Assembly: GCF_027359675.1 (NCBI RefSeq)
Contig: NZ_CP114786.1
Location: forward strand, 5,368,501-5,432,500
DNA from: Roseibium sp. Sym1
GTDB taxonomy: Bacteria > Pseudomonadota > Alphaproteobacteria > Rhizobiales > Stappiaceae
Length of the DNA: 64,000 bases
Reading direction: 5' to 3'
Both the position numbers and the translations under genes were made by a program. Under the pieces are notes generated by a model. It was given only the letters and a program-made list of their open reading frames with translations. It ran no database searches and was not told where the DNA came from. Positions 52,050 to 62,200 of this stretch are shown piece after piece (position 1 is the stretch's first letter; every line of letters starts with the position of its first letter).

Positions 52050-53448
52050 GAGACCACCGTTCAGTCTTGCCTCTTGTCTTCAACTGTTGCGCGAAGGTCG
52101 TGGCAATTCCGCGTGACACGGCCTTTTCCAGGCGCGGTGGCCGGTCACACAATGCGTCGGGCTGGTTGACCGTGTCATTGACAATCCTTTCGGCCATCAA
52201 GTCCGCGGCGGCTTCCCTGCCCTCCCGCGTGTAGAAGCAGCCTTTCACTTGAATGGAGGCAGCCAGCAATCGTTCAAGCGCATCGAGAAGCTCGGCGTCC
52301 GGGGCCGACCCGTGGCGCCAGAACTCGTCCAGCGACTTCTGGCACGTCAACCCCGGAAGATCGTACAGGGCGATTCCGAGAACCTTGGTTGGGCACCGGG
52401 CGCGCAAAGAGTGAAGGCCGGTCGTGCTGTTGATGGTCAAGGACCCGGCGGCATGTTCCAACAACAGGTTGAGTTTGCCGCCGTCGACAAGCAGGACCCG
52501 TTTCTTTACGCCGTGTTTCTTGGCGATCGTGCGCAGGATACGGACCCAGGGTTCCATGCCGTTGTCCAGCGGATGGATCTTGAACACGAGCCGGGCGGCA
52601 CTCGGAGCATGTTGCGCGAAGGAGTGGATCACCTCTTCGGCAGCCTCGGCGATGTGATCATATTGCGAGTTGAACCGCAGCTGATAGTCACTCTGCAGCT
52701 GAAGCGGAAACACGTAGTAGGGAAGATCCGTCGAAATGATGTCGTCGATCACGTGATTGGCGTGCCGGTTGCGGCGCCTGGCCAGGGCAAATCGAGGAAT
52801 ATTGCTCAGATAGTCGATGATCGGGTGATAGAGCTTGTCCCGCACGTATCGCGGATAAGCCAAGGCAAAAAACACGTTGGCGACATTCCAGCTGACTTCG
52901 TTCACGGCCTCGTTGATGAACGGGTACCTGTAGCGCGGCCGGCGGTCGATGTCCGGAAGCGCACTGCCCAGGCGACGGATCAGGTCGGGATCGTCCGGAA
53001 AGCGCGAATGCGCCGACATGCCGCAGTGTTCCAGCGTGATCCAGTCCGGGCGAAGGTAGCCATTTTCGTAGGTCAGGCAGGTCAGCCCCAGCTCCGCGCC
53101 GACTTCAGCAGCGGCAACGTGGTAAGGAACCCGATCCGCATAATAGACGATATGCGTGACCTTGCGTTGCACACAAAAGGAGCGAAGCCAGTCAGGCCAG
53201 TCTTCCAGACTGCCTCGATATGAGGTGCAGCGGCGGTCGTGCCAGCCAAGCCAGTCTCCGGCGCACAGATTCACACGACAGGTTTTCGCGCCCGCCTTCT
53301 CAAGGCTGTCCGCGATTGTACGCGCAAACACACCGGGTGGGCCTTGTAAAAAGAGCACCACCATGGAGCTGACTGAACTCATGCCAAATTGCCAATCCGT
53401 CGGCCTGGGCGCCCAGGCCTTCGCAGGGCTCGGCGCAATGCATTCCAT
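52033..53448 (-). CDS. kpsS: KpsS-like capsule Kdo transferase, copy 2
   Basis: 471 residues if begun at ATG 53448; ATGs at 53382 (MSSVSSMVVLFLQGP) and 53364 would match other family members better, and none has a strong ribosome-binding site. Family blocks: VVLFLQGPPGVFAR, RVNLCAGDWLGW, YENGYLRPDWITLEHCG, FKIHPLDNG and TINSTTGLHSL. It lies 10 bases after the wza-like gene and overlaps KpsS copy 1. Having two KpsS-type enzymes plus a reduced KpsC suggests that linker steps are divided differently from E. coli (inference). Confidence 0.9.
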   Translation of the reverse strand: MECIAPSPAKAWAPRPTDWQFGMSSVSSMVVLFLQGPPGVFARTIADSLEKAGAKTCRVNLCAGDWLGWHDRRCTSYRGSLEDWPDWLRSFCVQRKVTHIVYYADRVPYHVAAAEVGAELGLTCLTYENGYLRPDWITLEHCGMSAHSRFPDDPDLIRRLGSALPDIDRRPRYRYPFINEAVNEVSWNVANVFFALAYPRYVRDKLYHPIIDYLSNIPRFALARRRNRHANHVIDDIISTDLPYYVFPLQLQSDYQLRFNSQYDHIAEAAEEVIHSFAQHAPSAARLVFKIHPLDNGMEPWVRILRTIAKKHGVKKRVLLVDGGKLNLLLEHAAGSLTINSTTGLHSLRARCPTKVLGIALYDLPGLTCQKSLDEFWRHGSAPDAELLDALERLLAASIQVKGCFYTREGREAAADLMAERIVNDTVNQPDALCDRPPRLEKAVSRGIATTFAQQLKTRGKTERWSHAWRR

Positions 53449-53458
53449 CCATCAACTA

Positions 53459-54589
53459 TTAATCGGTAATTCTTTGAACAGTCGAGTAGTTGCTGATGAG
53501 CGGAGCGATAATCTGCAGGAATTTGCCGAGTTCCGCGGTCGGGTGGTTGGATACGTACAGAATGTCCTTGTCCCGCATCTCGAAATGCTGGGACATGAAG
53601 AAACCCTTGGGATCCCGCAGGCTCAGCTTGTAGACAAGCGGTACGCTTTGCGTGGAGCCGATCTTCTGAGCCAATTCGGGTTTCAGACGCTTGACCAGCG
53701 CCCCGTCTTCGTACCGGAAAAGGAAAACACCGTTCGCATCTGCCCGTTCGTCGCGCAAACCGCCAACGGTTGCGAGCGCTTCCGCCATCGTCACCGTCTT
53801 GGTTCTGAACGGGACGAGCTGATTGTCCTTCACGGCGCCAAACGCCGAGAAAGTCCTGGGCCTATGCGACAACAGGATGTTGTCGTTGGGCGAAATCAGA
53901 ACATTGTTCTCCGGATAGTCGAACAGATCTTCCAGGCGCGTTGTTCCCGCCCGCTTGCCGCGCTTGAGCGTCACGACGGTTTCGTAGGTTGCCTCACGCG
54001 CCCCACCGGCCTCGGCGACAAGGTCAAGCAGGCGTGTGTTCCGCAATGGCAGCGGATAGACACCGGGCTTGGCGACATCGCCGACCACCACTGCGGTCGA
54101 ACTCAACTTGTCGCGCAAGGAGATTAGCACCTGAGGCTCGACGGCCTTGCCGACAAGCTTCTTCTGGACCGACTGGCGCAGGCCCTCGATGCTCAGGCCG
54201 GCGGCCCGGACGCGTCCGGCGTAGGGAACGAAAATGTAGCCGTTCTCGTCAACCACGGACGGAATCTGGCTTGAACCGCTGTTGCCGCTGGAAAACAGGC
54301 CGTCGGGCGACGCTTCCCAGATGGTCACGGTCAGCGTATCGCCGACCCCAAGAAGCGTGGGAGAACCGCCACCACCGACACCACGAAACTGGTTGGCGAA
54401 AGCCAGCGGACGATAGGCTCTGATGGTCTCAATGTTATCGGGACTGACGGTTACGACCGTGTAGTCGCCCGCCTGAGCACTCGTCTCAACGTCCTGCGTC
54501 GTTATATTGATGGCAGCCGGACCGTCACCCGGCAGGGCAGCGCATCCGAACAAGCTCCCCGCAGCCACCAAAACCAACAAATTCCGCAT
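53459..54589 (-). CDS. Wza-type polysaccharide export outer-membrane lipoprotein
   Basis: 376 residues from ATG 54589, where MRNLLVLVAAGSLFGC gives a lipoprotein signal with Cys at residue 16; the frame stays open to 54847 but the extension lacks signal features. The Poly_export domain (LGVGDTLTVTIWEASP, GYIFVPYAGRVRAAGLS) is followed by SLBB-type repeats (VGDVAKPGVYPL, DNILLSHRPRTFSAFG). Forms the outer-membrane channel for capsule export. First gene of the kpsS-kpsS-kpsC-SDR operon and divergent from the AGE epimerase gene. Confidence 0.9.
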   Translation of the reverse strand: MRNLLVLVAAGSLFGCAALPGDGPAAINITTQDVETSAQAGDYTVVTVSPDNIETIRAYRPLAFANQFRGVGGGGSPTLLGVGDTLTVTIWEASPDGLFSSGNSGSSQIPSVVDENGYIFVPYAGRVRAAGLSIEGLRQSVQKKLVGKAVEPQVLISLRDKLSSTAVVVGDVAKPGVYPLPLRNTRLLDLVAEAGGAREATYETVVTLKRGKRAGTTRLEDLFDYPENNVLISPNDNILLSHRPRTFSAFGAVKDNQLVPFRTKTVTMAEALATVGGLRDERADANGVFLFRYEDGALVKRLKPELAQKIGSTQSVPLVYKLSLRDPKGFFMSQHFEMRDKDILYVSNHPTAELGKFLQIIAPLISNYSTVQRITD

Positions 54590-54825
54590 CAGCACCCGTT
54601 CCACCCATTTTGCTGCCAGTCTGGTAGCACCCCCATGCCATGATGTCCAAGACGCATCGATGGTATCCCCTGGAGAAAGCTCCCGGCTGTGACTTTGCTG
54701 TAACAGTAGGCCTGTTTTCCTAGTGAATTGATTAATTTCCGATTTATGGCCTTTGGCCCTCCAGGGAAGCCGCATTAGTGTGCCCTGTCTGTTCGACATT
54801 GAATTCATGGGCTCCGGGATACTCC

Positions 54826-56010
54826 ATGACCGCAAGATCATCACCAAACACTACAGATACTATTAAAATCTTATCGTTAGATTTAACGAGATGGCTTGTC
54901 GAGGACGGACTGCCCCTCTGGGCTCGCGAAGGATTCGATCCGGTGCGGGGCAGATGCAGTGAGGCAATCAGCCTGGACACCCTGGAAGGCACCCGGTCGG
55001 CATGCCGGGCACGTGTCGTCCCGAGACAGATCTATTCCTTCCTGGAAGGTGCAAGGCTTGGCTGGACCGGCCCCGCAGCGGATATCGCGACAGCACTGCA
55101 GGACTGGTATCTCGGGTCCTTTCTTCTGGAAGACGACACCTTCGCCGCCGCCGTTGCCTGGGACGACACCCTCAGCGATCCTGGCTTCGATCTCTACAAC
55201 CAGGCATTTTCGCTTTTCGGTCTCGCCCAGGTGGCCCGTGCAGTTCCCGCAGGAAGGGACCGTGCCGTCTCGCAGGCCGCCAAACTGATCAGGCGCCTTT
55301 TGGACGGCTATCATCATTCCGAAGCCGGTTTTCACGAAGCCGTTCCCGATCGCCTCCCGCTGTGCTCGAACCCTCATATGCACATGCTTGAAGCCTGCCT
55401 TGCCTGGGAGGAGGTGTCCGATGATCCATTATGGCGGGACCTTGCCGACGAAATCGCCGAACTCGCCTTGACGCGATTCATCGACCCCGTCTCAGGCGGT
55501 CTTCGCGAGTTTTTCGCACTCGACTGGACACCGGCCGAAGGAACACCCGGACGGATCATGGAACCCGGGCATCAGTTCGAGTGGGCGTGGCTTCTTGTGA
55601 GATGGGGGGGCTCGCGCGCAGATGCGGGCGCCCTGGTGGCAGCAAGGCGCCTTTACGACATAGGCTGGACCTATGGCATCGATGAAAGCCGCGGCGTCGC
55701 TTTCATGGCCATGAAAGACGACTTTTCCGTCCATGATCCTGTCGCACGCCTGTGGGCGCAGACTGAATGGCTCAAGGCCGCCATCGCCCTGGCACAAGTT
55801 TCGAACGGCCCCGAGCGCCTCGCCTATCTGGCCGACATACCAGATGCCGTTCAGGCGCTGCGGCTTTATCTGGACAACGCACCGGCTGGCCTCTGGCGCG
55901 ACAAGATGGCTGCCGACGGCGCATTCAAGGACGAACCGGCTCCTGCCAGTTCGCTGTATCACATCGTTTGCGCCGTTTCGGAGCTGGATGCTTTTTCCCG
56001 CGCACTTTGA
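54826..56010 (+). CDS. AGE-family sugar epimerase/isomerase
   Basis: About 394 residues of the N-acylglucosamine 2-epimerase (alpha6/alpha6 barrel) family. Blocks: RVVPRQIYSFLEG, LYNQAFSLFGLAQ, NPHMHMLEACLAWEE, EPGHQFEWAWLL, RLWAQTEWLKA and SSLYHIVCAVSEL, which contain the usual active-site Arg and His residues. Members interconvert N-acetylglucosamine/N-acetylmannosamine, or mannose/fructose, free or phosphorylated. The start could also be ATG 54778. Divergent from the capsule operon, so it may supply a capsule sugar (inference). Confidence 0.85.
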   Translation: MTARSSPNTTDTIKILSLDLTRWLVEDGLPLWAREGFDPVRGRCSEAISLDTLEGTRSACRARVVPRQIYSFLEGARLGWTGPAADIATALQDWYLGSFLLEDDTFAAAVAWDDTLSDPGFDLYNQAFSLFGLAQVARAVPAGRDRAVSQAAKLIRRLLDGYHHSEAGFHEAVPDRLPLCSNPHMHMLEACLAWEEVSDDPLWRDLADEIAELALTRFIDPVSGGLREFFALDWTPAEGTPGRIMEPGHQFEWAWLLVRWGGSRADAGALVAARRLYDIGWTYGIDESRGVAFMAMKDDFSVHDPVARLWAQTEWLKAAIALAQVSNGPERLAYLADIPDAVQALRLYLDNAPAGLWRDKMAADGAFKDEPAPASSLYHIVCAVSELDAFSRAL

Positions 56011-56136
56011 CCGTTCCGGCGGCGAATGACGAAACCAGAGCATGAAACGACGCAAACGGCCTTTTTTGATTGCGGACTGCACATTATAGCTTGGCCCGGT
56101 TCAATCGAGACGATGCACGACAATCAGGGAGACCGA

Positions 56137-57048
56137 ATGTCCCAGGCTCAAATCATAGACGGCAAAGCCATCGCGGAATCCGTCAGGCAGGAAATCACCG
56201 ACAGCGCAGCCAATCTGCTGTCCACAAGCGGCAAACGCCCCGGTCTCGCAGTCGTTCTCGTCGGCGAGGACCCGGCCAGCCAGGTATATGTGCGCAACAA
56301 GGACCGGGCCGCCGAGGCCTGCGGCTTCCATTCCGTCAAGCACACGCTGGCAGCCGACACCAGCGAGGCGGACGTTCTGGCCCTTGTCGAGCAGCTCAAC
56401 AACGACCCTGAAATCCACGGGATCCTGGTTCAACTGCCCCTGCCCGGCCATATCGATGAGAGCAAGGTCCTCAGACTGATCCGCCCGGAAAAGGACGTCG
56501 ACGGATTTCATCCCGTCAATGTCGGCCTTTTGACGGCCGGTGAACGCGGCAGCGCACTGGTCCCTTGCACACCGGCCGGTAGCCTGGTGCTTTTGAAGCG
56601 CACGCTCGGCGACACATTGGCCGGTCTCAACGCGGTCGTGGTCGGCCGCTCCAACATTGTCGGCAAACCAATGGCCAGCCTTCTTTTGCAGGAAAGCTGC
56701 ACGGTCACGATCGCACACAGCCGTACGCGAGACCTGCCGGCTGTCGTTCGCGCGGCCGACATCGTGGTTGCCGCTGTCGGACGTCCTGAAATGATCAAGG
56801 GTGACTGGATCAAACCCGGCGCCACCGTCATCGACGTCGGTATCAACCGTATTCCGGCCCCGGAACTCGGCGAAGGCAAGAACCGCCTGGTCGGCGATGT
56901 CGCCTTCAAGGAAGCTGTCGGCCACGCCGGTGCGATCACGCCTGTTCCAGGCGGCGTCGGACCGATGACGATTGCGATGCTGATGGTAAACACGCTTACG
57001 GCGGCCCGGCGTCTTCTGGGTCTTCCCGAAGAAGAGGCCCTGTTTTAA
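56137..57048 (+). CDS. folD: Bifunctional methylene-THF dehydrogenase/methenyl-THF cyclohydrolase
   Basis: 303 residues from ATG 56137 (GGGAG five bases upstream). Signature regions: [19 protein letters not shown] with the catalytic Lys in the YVRNK block, [35 protein letters not shown] (NADP site) and [14 protein letters not shown]. Interconverts 5,10-methylene-, methenyl- and 10-formyl-tetrahydrofolate. Follows the AGE gene by 126 bases, with no functional link evident. Confidence 0.97.
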   Translation: MSQAQIIDGKAIAESVRQEITDSAANLLSTSGKRPGLAVVLVGEDPASQVYVRNKDRAAEACGFHSVKHTLAADTSEADVLALVEQLNNDPEIHGILVQLPLPGHIDESKVLRLIRPEKDVDGFHPVNVGLLTAGERGSALVPCTPAGSLVLLKRTLGDTLAGLNAVVVGRSNIVGKPMASLLLQESCTVTIAHSRTRDLPAVVRAADIVVAAVGRPEMIKGDWIKPGATVIDVGINRIPAPELGEGKNRLVGDVAFKEAVGHAGAITPVPGGVGPMTIAMLMVNTLTAARRLLGLPEEEALF

Positions 57049-57095
57049 GCCAGGGGCGTTGCCTGCGGGCAATCCGGACGCCGACCCGTGGAGCC

Positions 57096-57117
57096 CGCCG
57101 GCGCCAAAGCGCCGGCG
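57096..57117 (+). terminator. GC-rich hairpin after folD
   Basis: Nine-base stem CGCCGGCGC/GCGCCGGCG with loop CAAA, 47 bases after the folD stop. No clean U-run follows, so it may be a weak or Rho-assisted terminator. Confidence 0.5.
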
Positions 57118-57281
57118 CAGCTTCTCCCTTGCGCTTCTTCAGGTGACATGGTGTATCGTGTTCGGATTGTTTTAACCATGGTTCCCTAAGCTGATTAACG
57201 TAGGGGCTGCAAACGCAGTGGGCTGGATCGAGACAGAATGCTCTGTGTGTCCAGGCCTGCCAATCCGACAGGCGGGAGTAA

Positions 57282-59264
57282 GTGAAGGGTCTACCGTCCT
57301 GCAAGTCCGGCCAATGTGTCGGCGTGCGTCATTCGACGCTTCCTTCGCCGGCAGTCCTGCGCGCCGCCGGCGCGTTTTGGCATGCCCGCAGGCTGACGGG
57401 AATCGGCCTCACGTGCCTGTTGCTTGCGTCAACCGCATTGCCTGGCCACGCTTTCGAGATTTTCGGCTGGAAGTTCTTCGAATCCGGCGAGGCGGAAACC
57501 GAGGCTGTTCCGGACCCGACACCCTACGAAGCCACCTTGAGTGTTTCCGGAACGTCGGACGAACCGCAAAAAGACCTCGAAGCCGCTTCTCTTCTGGTCC
57601 AGCAGCAGAACCAGCCTCCTTCCGGCGAAGCCGGCCTTATTGCACGAGCCCTATCCGATCGCGAACGGCTAATCGCACAGCTATATGCGGACGGGCGTTA
57701 TGGCGGCACGGTCGATATATCCCTCGCCGGCATCCCACTCGAAACCGCTCTTGAGCGGAGCGACCTTCCCGATGGCCGCCCTGTGAAGGTTGCGATACTG
57801 GTCTCGCCGGGCCCGGCCTTTACCTTTGGAAAGATCGCGATCGAGACCCGCGGCAACGATCTGTCGAGCGACCCCGCCTTCTGGGGGCTTACCAGCGGTG
57901 ACCTTGCCGCCTCCGGCAAGGTCCTTGCCGCCGAACGACAGATCGTCAATGTGCTGAGAGGCCGCGGCTATCCGAAGGCCAGGATTGCCGAACGCCGCAT
58001 CACCGCGGATCACGCCACCAACAGGCTCGACGTCACGCTGGTCGCGGACACCGGCCCACAGGCCCGCTTCGGCCAGGTGTCGGTCAGCGGTACGGACGTG
58101 ACCGATCCCGGCTTTGTCATACAGCAGGCGATGTTGCCGCAAGGTGGCATCTATTCGCCGGAAGACTTGGCCAGAGCCCGCAAACGGCTGAATGAACTTG
58201 GCATTTTTTCCTCAATCCGCCTTGTCGAAGGCGACATCGCGGGGCCGGACGGATCACTGCCTATTCTCATCGAAGTCAGTGAACGAAAACGGCATGTCAT
58301 AGGGGCCGGAGCTTCCTGGTCCAGCACGGAGGGTTTTGGAGTCGAAGCCTATTGGCGCAGGCGCAATCTTTTCGGACGCGGGGAACTTCTTTCAGTGGAA
58401 GGATCCGTCGGCCGTATCGGCAATGAAAACCTTGAGAACCTTGAATATTCCACGCGGATCGCGTTCGAAAAGCCCGGGGTCTTCGGACCACTGACAAGTT
58501 TCTCCACCAGCCTTGCAGCCCGGCAGGAAAACCCGGACGCCTACAAGAGCCGGTCGATCACCTATGACGCCTTTCTCAACCGGGAGTTTTCCGAACAGCT
58601 CAAGGGCCGCGCCGGGGCGGAAATCTACTACGCCAACGAGGAAGATGCCTTCGGCACCGGCGATTACCTGCTCGTGGGACTGCCGGCAGGGCTGACCTTC
58701 GACAACCGGGACGACAAGCTCAATCCGTCGAAGGGGGTCTTCGCCGCGCTGTTCGCCGAACCGGCTTATGATGCGCTCAATTCCAATGCCATGGGTTTCG
58801 TCAAGGGCACCGTTTCGAGCTATTACGCCCTGGACGAAGCCAAACGGTTCATTCTGGCCGGCCGCGTTTCCGCCGGGTCCATTGTCGCCCCCTCGGTCGA
58901 ATCCGTTCCGGCAAGCCGGCGCTTCATTGCCGGCGGCGGAGGCTCCATCCGCGGCTACGCATACCGCAATGTCGGTCCTCGCCTGAACGGCGAAGTGGTT
59001 GGCGGGCGCTCCCTGCTCGAGCTGTCGGGTGAAGTGCGCGTCAAGGTGACGGACACCATCGGCATTGTCGGTTTTGTCGATGCCGGAAATGCGTATGAAG
59101 ACAGTATTCCCGATTTTTCCGAAAGCCTGAAGGTGGGCGTCGGTGCCGGCCTGCGCTACTTTACCCCGATAGGACCGCTTCGAGTCGATGCGGCCATCCC
59201 GCTGGATCCGGAACAGGATGATCCGGATTTTGCCCTCTATGTCGGTTTGAGCCAGGCTTTTTAA
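57282..59264 (+). CDS. tamA: Autotransporter assembly outer-membrane protein TamA
   Basis: 660 residues from GTG 57282. The signal-like segment LTGIGLTCLLLASTALPGHA is followed by an acidic linker, POTRA domains over about residues 105-340 (for example RPVKVAILVSPGPAFTFGKI, ARFGQVSVSGTDVTDPGFV) and an Omp85 beta-barrel. The barrel has GGGGSIRGYAYRNVGPR, the FxGGxxxRGY-type loop, and ends LYVGLSQAF with the terminal Phe. Inserts outer-membrane proteins together with TamB. The stop lies five bases before tamB. The exact N-terminus is uncertain because the signal segment sits about 38 residues in. Confidence 0.95.
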   Translation: MKGLPSCKSGQCVGVRHSTLPSPAVLRAAGAFWHARRLTGIGLTCLLLASTALPGHAFEIFGWKFFESGEAETEAVPDPTPYEATLSVSGTSDEPQKDLEAASLLVQQQNQPPSGEAGLIARALSDRERLIAQLYADGRYGGTVDISLAGIPLETALERSDLPDGRPVKVAILVSPGPAFTFGKIAIETRGNDLSSDPAFWGLTSGDLAASGKVLAAERQIVNVLRGRGYPKARIAERRITADHATNRLDVTLVADTGPQARFGQVSVSGTDVTDPGFVIQQAMLPQGGIYSPEDLARARKRLNELGIFSSIRLVEGDIAGPDGSLPILIEVSERKRHVIGAGASWSSTEGFGVEAYWRRRNLFGRGELLSVEGSVGRIGNENLENLEYSTRIAFEKPGVFGPLTSFSTSLAARQENPDAYKSRSITYDAFLNREFSEQLKGRAGAEIYYANEEDAFGTGDYLLVGLPAGLTFDNRDDKLNPSKGVFAALFAEPAYDALNSNAMGFVKGTVSSYYALDEAKRFILAGRVSAGSIVAPSVESVPASRRFIAGGGGSIRGYAYRNVGPRLNGEVVGGRSLLELSGEVRVKVTDTIGIVGFVDAGNAYEDSIPDFSESLKVGVGAGLRYFTPIGPLRVDAAIPLDPEQDDPDFALYVGLSQAF

Positions 59265-59269
59265 CGCAC

Positions 59270-62200
59270 ATGCGTTTTGTCAATCTGTCCCTGAGAATCC
59301 TCGGATTCCTGATCCTTGTAGCGATCGCCGTTCCGGTGCTGGTCATCGGAGTGCTTCAGGTGCCGTCGGGACGTCATCTTGTCTCCGGCATCGTCAGTTC
59401 GCTTGCCTCCACACCGGACCGGCAAATCACCGTCGAAGGTCTCTATGTCAGTTTTGCCCTGGATGCCGGCGTAGACAGGGTCGGCATTGCCGACCAGGAA
59501 GGGATCTGGTTGACCGTCTCCGGGATCGCGGCCGCCTGGCATCCGCTTCAACTGCTGTCCGGAGACATCGACATTGCCTCGCTCACGGCAAGCCAGGTCG
59601 ACTTCCAGAGGCCGCCGGCGCCGCAACCGGAGGAGACGACGGCAGCGGGTGGAGACAGCACCGGGGCCGGTGGATTGGCCCTGCCGTTCAACATCACACT
59701 GGACAGCCTCTCGATCGGGGAAATCAATCTCGGCGACGGATTGCTGGGTGCGCCCGTGTCCCTGACAGCGTCCGGTGCCGGTTCATTTGCGCTGGATCCG
59801 GCCCTCGTAACCGCCGATCTCGACGTTCACCGCATCGACGGCATCGAGGCTGGCCTGGTGGCCAAGGCGCAATTCGAACCGGCGGCGGAAACCCTCCTCT
59901 TCGACATCAGTGTTTCCGAACCGCGCGGCGGGCTGGCCGCACGCCTGCTCGAAGTCCCTGACCTGCCCGCGCTCGATGTCTCCCTGGAGGGGAACGGCCC
60001 TTTGACCGACTGGGCCGCCACGCTCGACATAGCGCTCGACGGCCGGTCCACGGTGACCGGATCGGCGACCCTCAAGGAAACTGCCTCCGAACGCCACCTG
60101 ACCTTCGATCTGGACGGTGACCTCGCGCCGTTGGCCCCGCCGGCGGCGCAGGCCTTTGTGCTGGGAACGACCAATGCCGCAGGAACCGCACGATTCTCGC
60201 CCGACTTTGCCCCCCTTGCCGCAGATATTGCCCTCAAGACGCAAACCGTGGACCTGGATGCACGGGCTGAACTAACAGGCGACAAGGTGGAAGCGTCCGC
60301 CAACCTTTCGGTCGGTGCCGGCAATGGCGCGCTGATCGCGCTGGATATCGGCGAACGGCGCATTGCGTTCGGCCCGCTCGACAGTCAGGTTTCCGTATCC
60401 GGGCAACAAGCCAACGCGGACTGGGCGGTGAAGTTGGGCCTTGCATCTTTCCAGACAAGCGAGGCGCGCACCGGCTCAATCCAGCTGACAGCCTCCGGTG
60501 ACGGCGCCGATCTGACGCCCGATGTCCTGACCACACCCTATTCCGTGTCGCTCAATGTGACGGGGCTGGAAGGCCTGACAGCTCAAACGGCCCCCTTGAC
60601 CGGCCCACTGTCCCTCAACGGAACCGGGTCATTGGATGGCAAGGCCGGATCCGCTCGGATCGCCGAATTCGCCCTGTCGTCCGCAGTGGCGGCGCTTGCC
60701 GTTACAGACACTGCGCTGTCAGCTGACCGTGTCACCGGCCAGGGCCGCCTGTCCCTGCGCGACCTGGCGAAGCTATCTGCGCTTGCCGGACGGGATCTCG
60801 GCGGGAGCATCGAGGGGCGGTTCACGGCGGATCTGGATCCTGCAACCATAACCGGCTCGGCGACCGCGTCCCTGATCAGCCGCGATCTGATCACGGGCAT
60901 TTCCCAGGCCGATGCGCTGCTTGCGGGCGAGACCCGTACCGATCTCACACTGGCTCTGAACGGTACGGCGGATGTCGATGTCGAAAGCCTGACGCTGGAC
61001 AATGACCAGGTGAGCGCCAAGGGGTCGGCCCGCTACAGCCAGGACGAACTGGCATCCACGCTGACGGCCAGCCTGGCCGACCTCGCTCAGGTGGATCCGC
61101 AGCTTTCCGGCAGTCTCGACCTGGAAGCAAGCACGTCCGGTGCGCTTGCGGCACTCGAGGTGCAGGCGGAAGCCTCGTCAAAACAGATCCTTCTGGCAGG
61201 GACGCCTCTCGACGACCTGCAATTCTCCGCGCAGGCGATCGCCGATCCATCGGCGCCGAAGGCCACCATCAAGACATCCGCCGAACTCAATGGCCAGCCA
61301 GTCGCCGTTGACGTTGAACTGACCAGCACGGATGGCGGCGCCGATATCAGGCCGCTTTCGATCAAACTGGCGGGCAACACAGTGACCGGCGCGCTTGCAG
61401 TAGCCGATCTCGACAAGCCCATCGAGACGCTGAAGGGCGATCTGGAGATCGATGCACCCGACCTCGCCTCCCTGTCCCCTCTCCTCTTGACAGAGATCAG
61501 CGGCCGCATTGCCGGAACCGTGACGGCCGACCCGCAGACCAGGAAACTCGCCCTCGACATTACCGGCGGCGACATCAGCGTTCCTTCCGCAAGCATCGGT
61601 CGCCTCACCCTGAAAGCCGACCTTGCGGCCCCATATGCGCCTGAAACGGTTTCTGCCGACATCGAGGTTTCGGACCTGCTGACCGATGCCACACCGGTGC
61701 ACAGTGTCCGGCTCCAGGCGAGGCCCGACAACGGCGGAACCGCGATCGGAGCCACCGTTGATCTCGACAGCGCCGGCAAGGACGGCCTGACCGTCAAGGC
61801 GCGTGTCAGCGAGCCGGAGAGCCAGAGCTACCGGTTGGACCTTTCTGAACTCGCCATGCGCTACCAGGGCCTGTCCAGCAAGTTGAAGCAACCGACCACG
61901 ATTTCCTACGCCGACGGGACCGCGGTGATCGAACCGCTGGAACTGCAGCTTGGCGACGGATCGCTGGAAGTGTCCGGCCAGGCCGGCGAACAGCTCGATC
62001 TGAAGGCTGTCCTGACAGAGGTGCCGCTGAACCTGGCCAATGCATTCGTACCCTCCCTCGGCCTTGGGGGAACGCTGTCCGGCACTGCAGCAGCCTCCGG
62101 CAGCACCTCGGCGCCGGTGGCGAACTGGTCGATCACGGGATCGGGGCTGACAGCCGCCGAACTCCGCAGCAATGGGCTGGCCGCCCTCAGCCTGTCAACC

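Noticed and set aside
54600..54660. JUMPstart-like element (CTGGTAGC) near the wza-like gene
   Set aside because: Only eight bases match, and they point away from the capsule operon.
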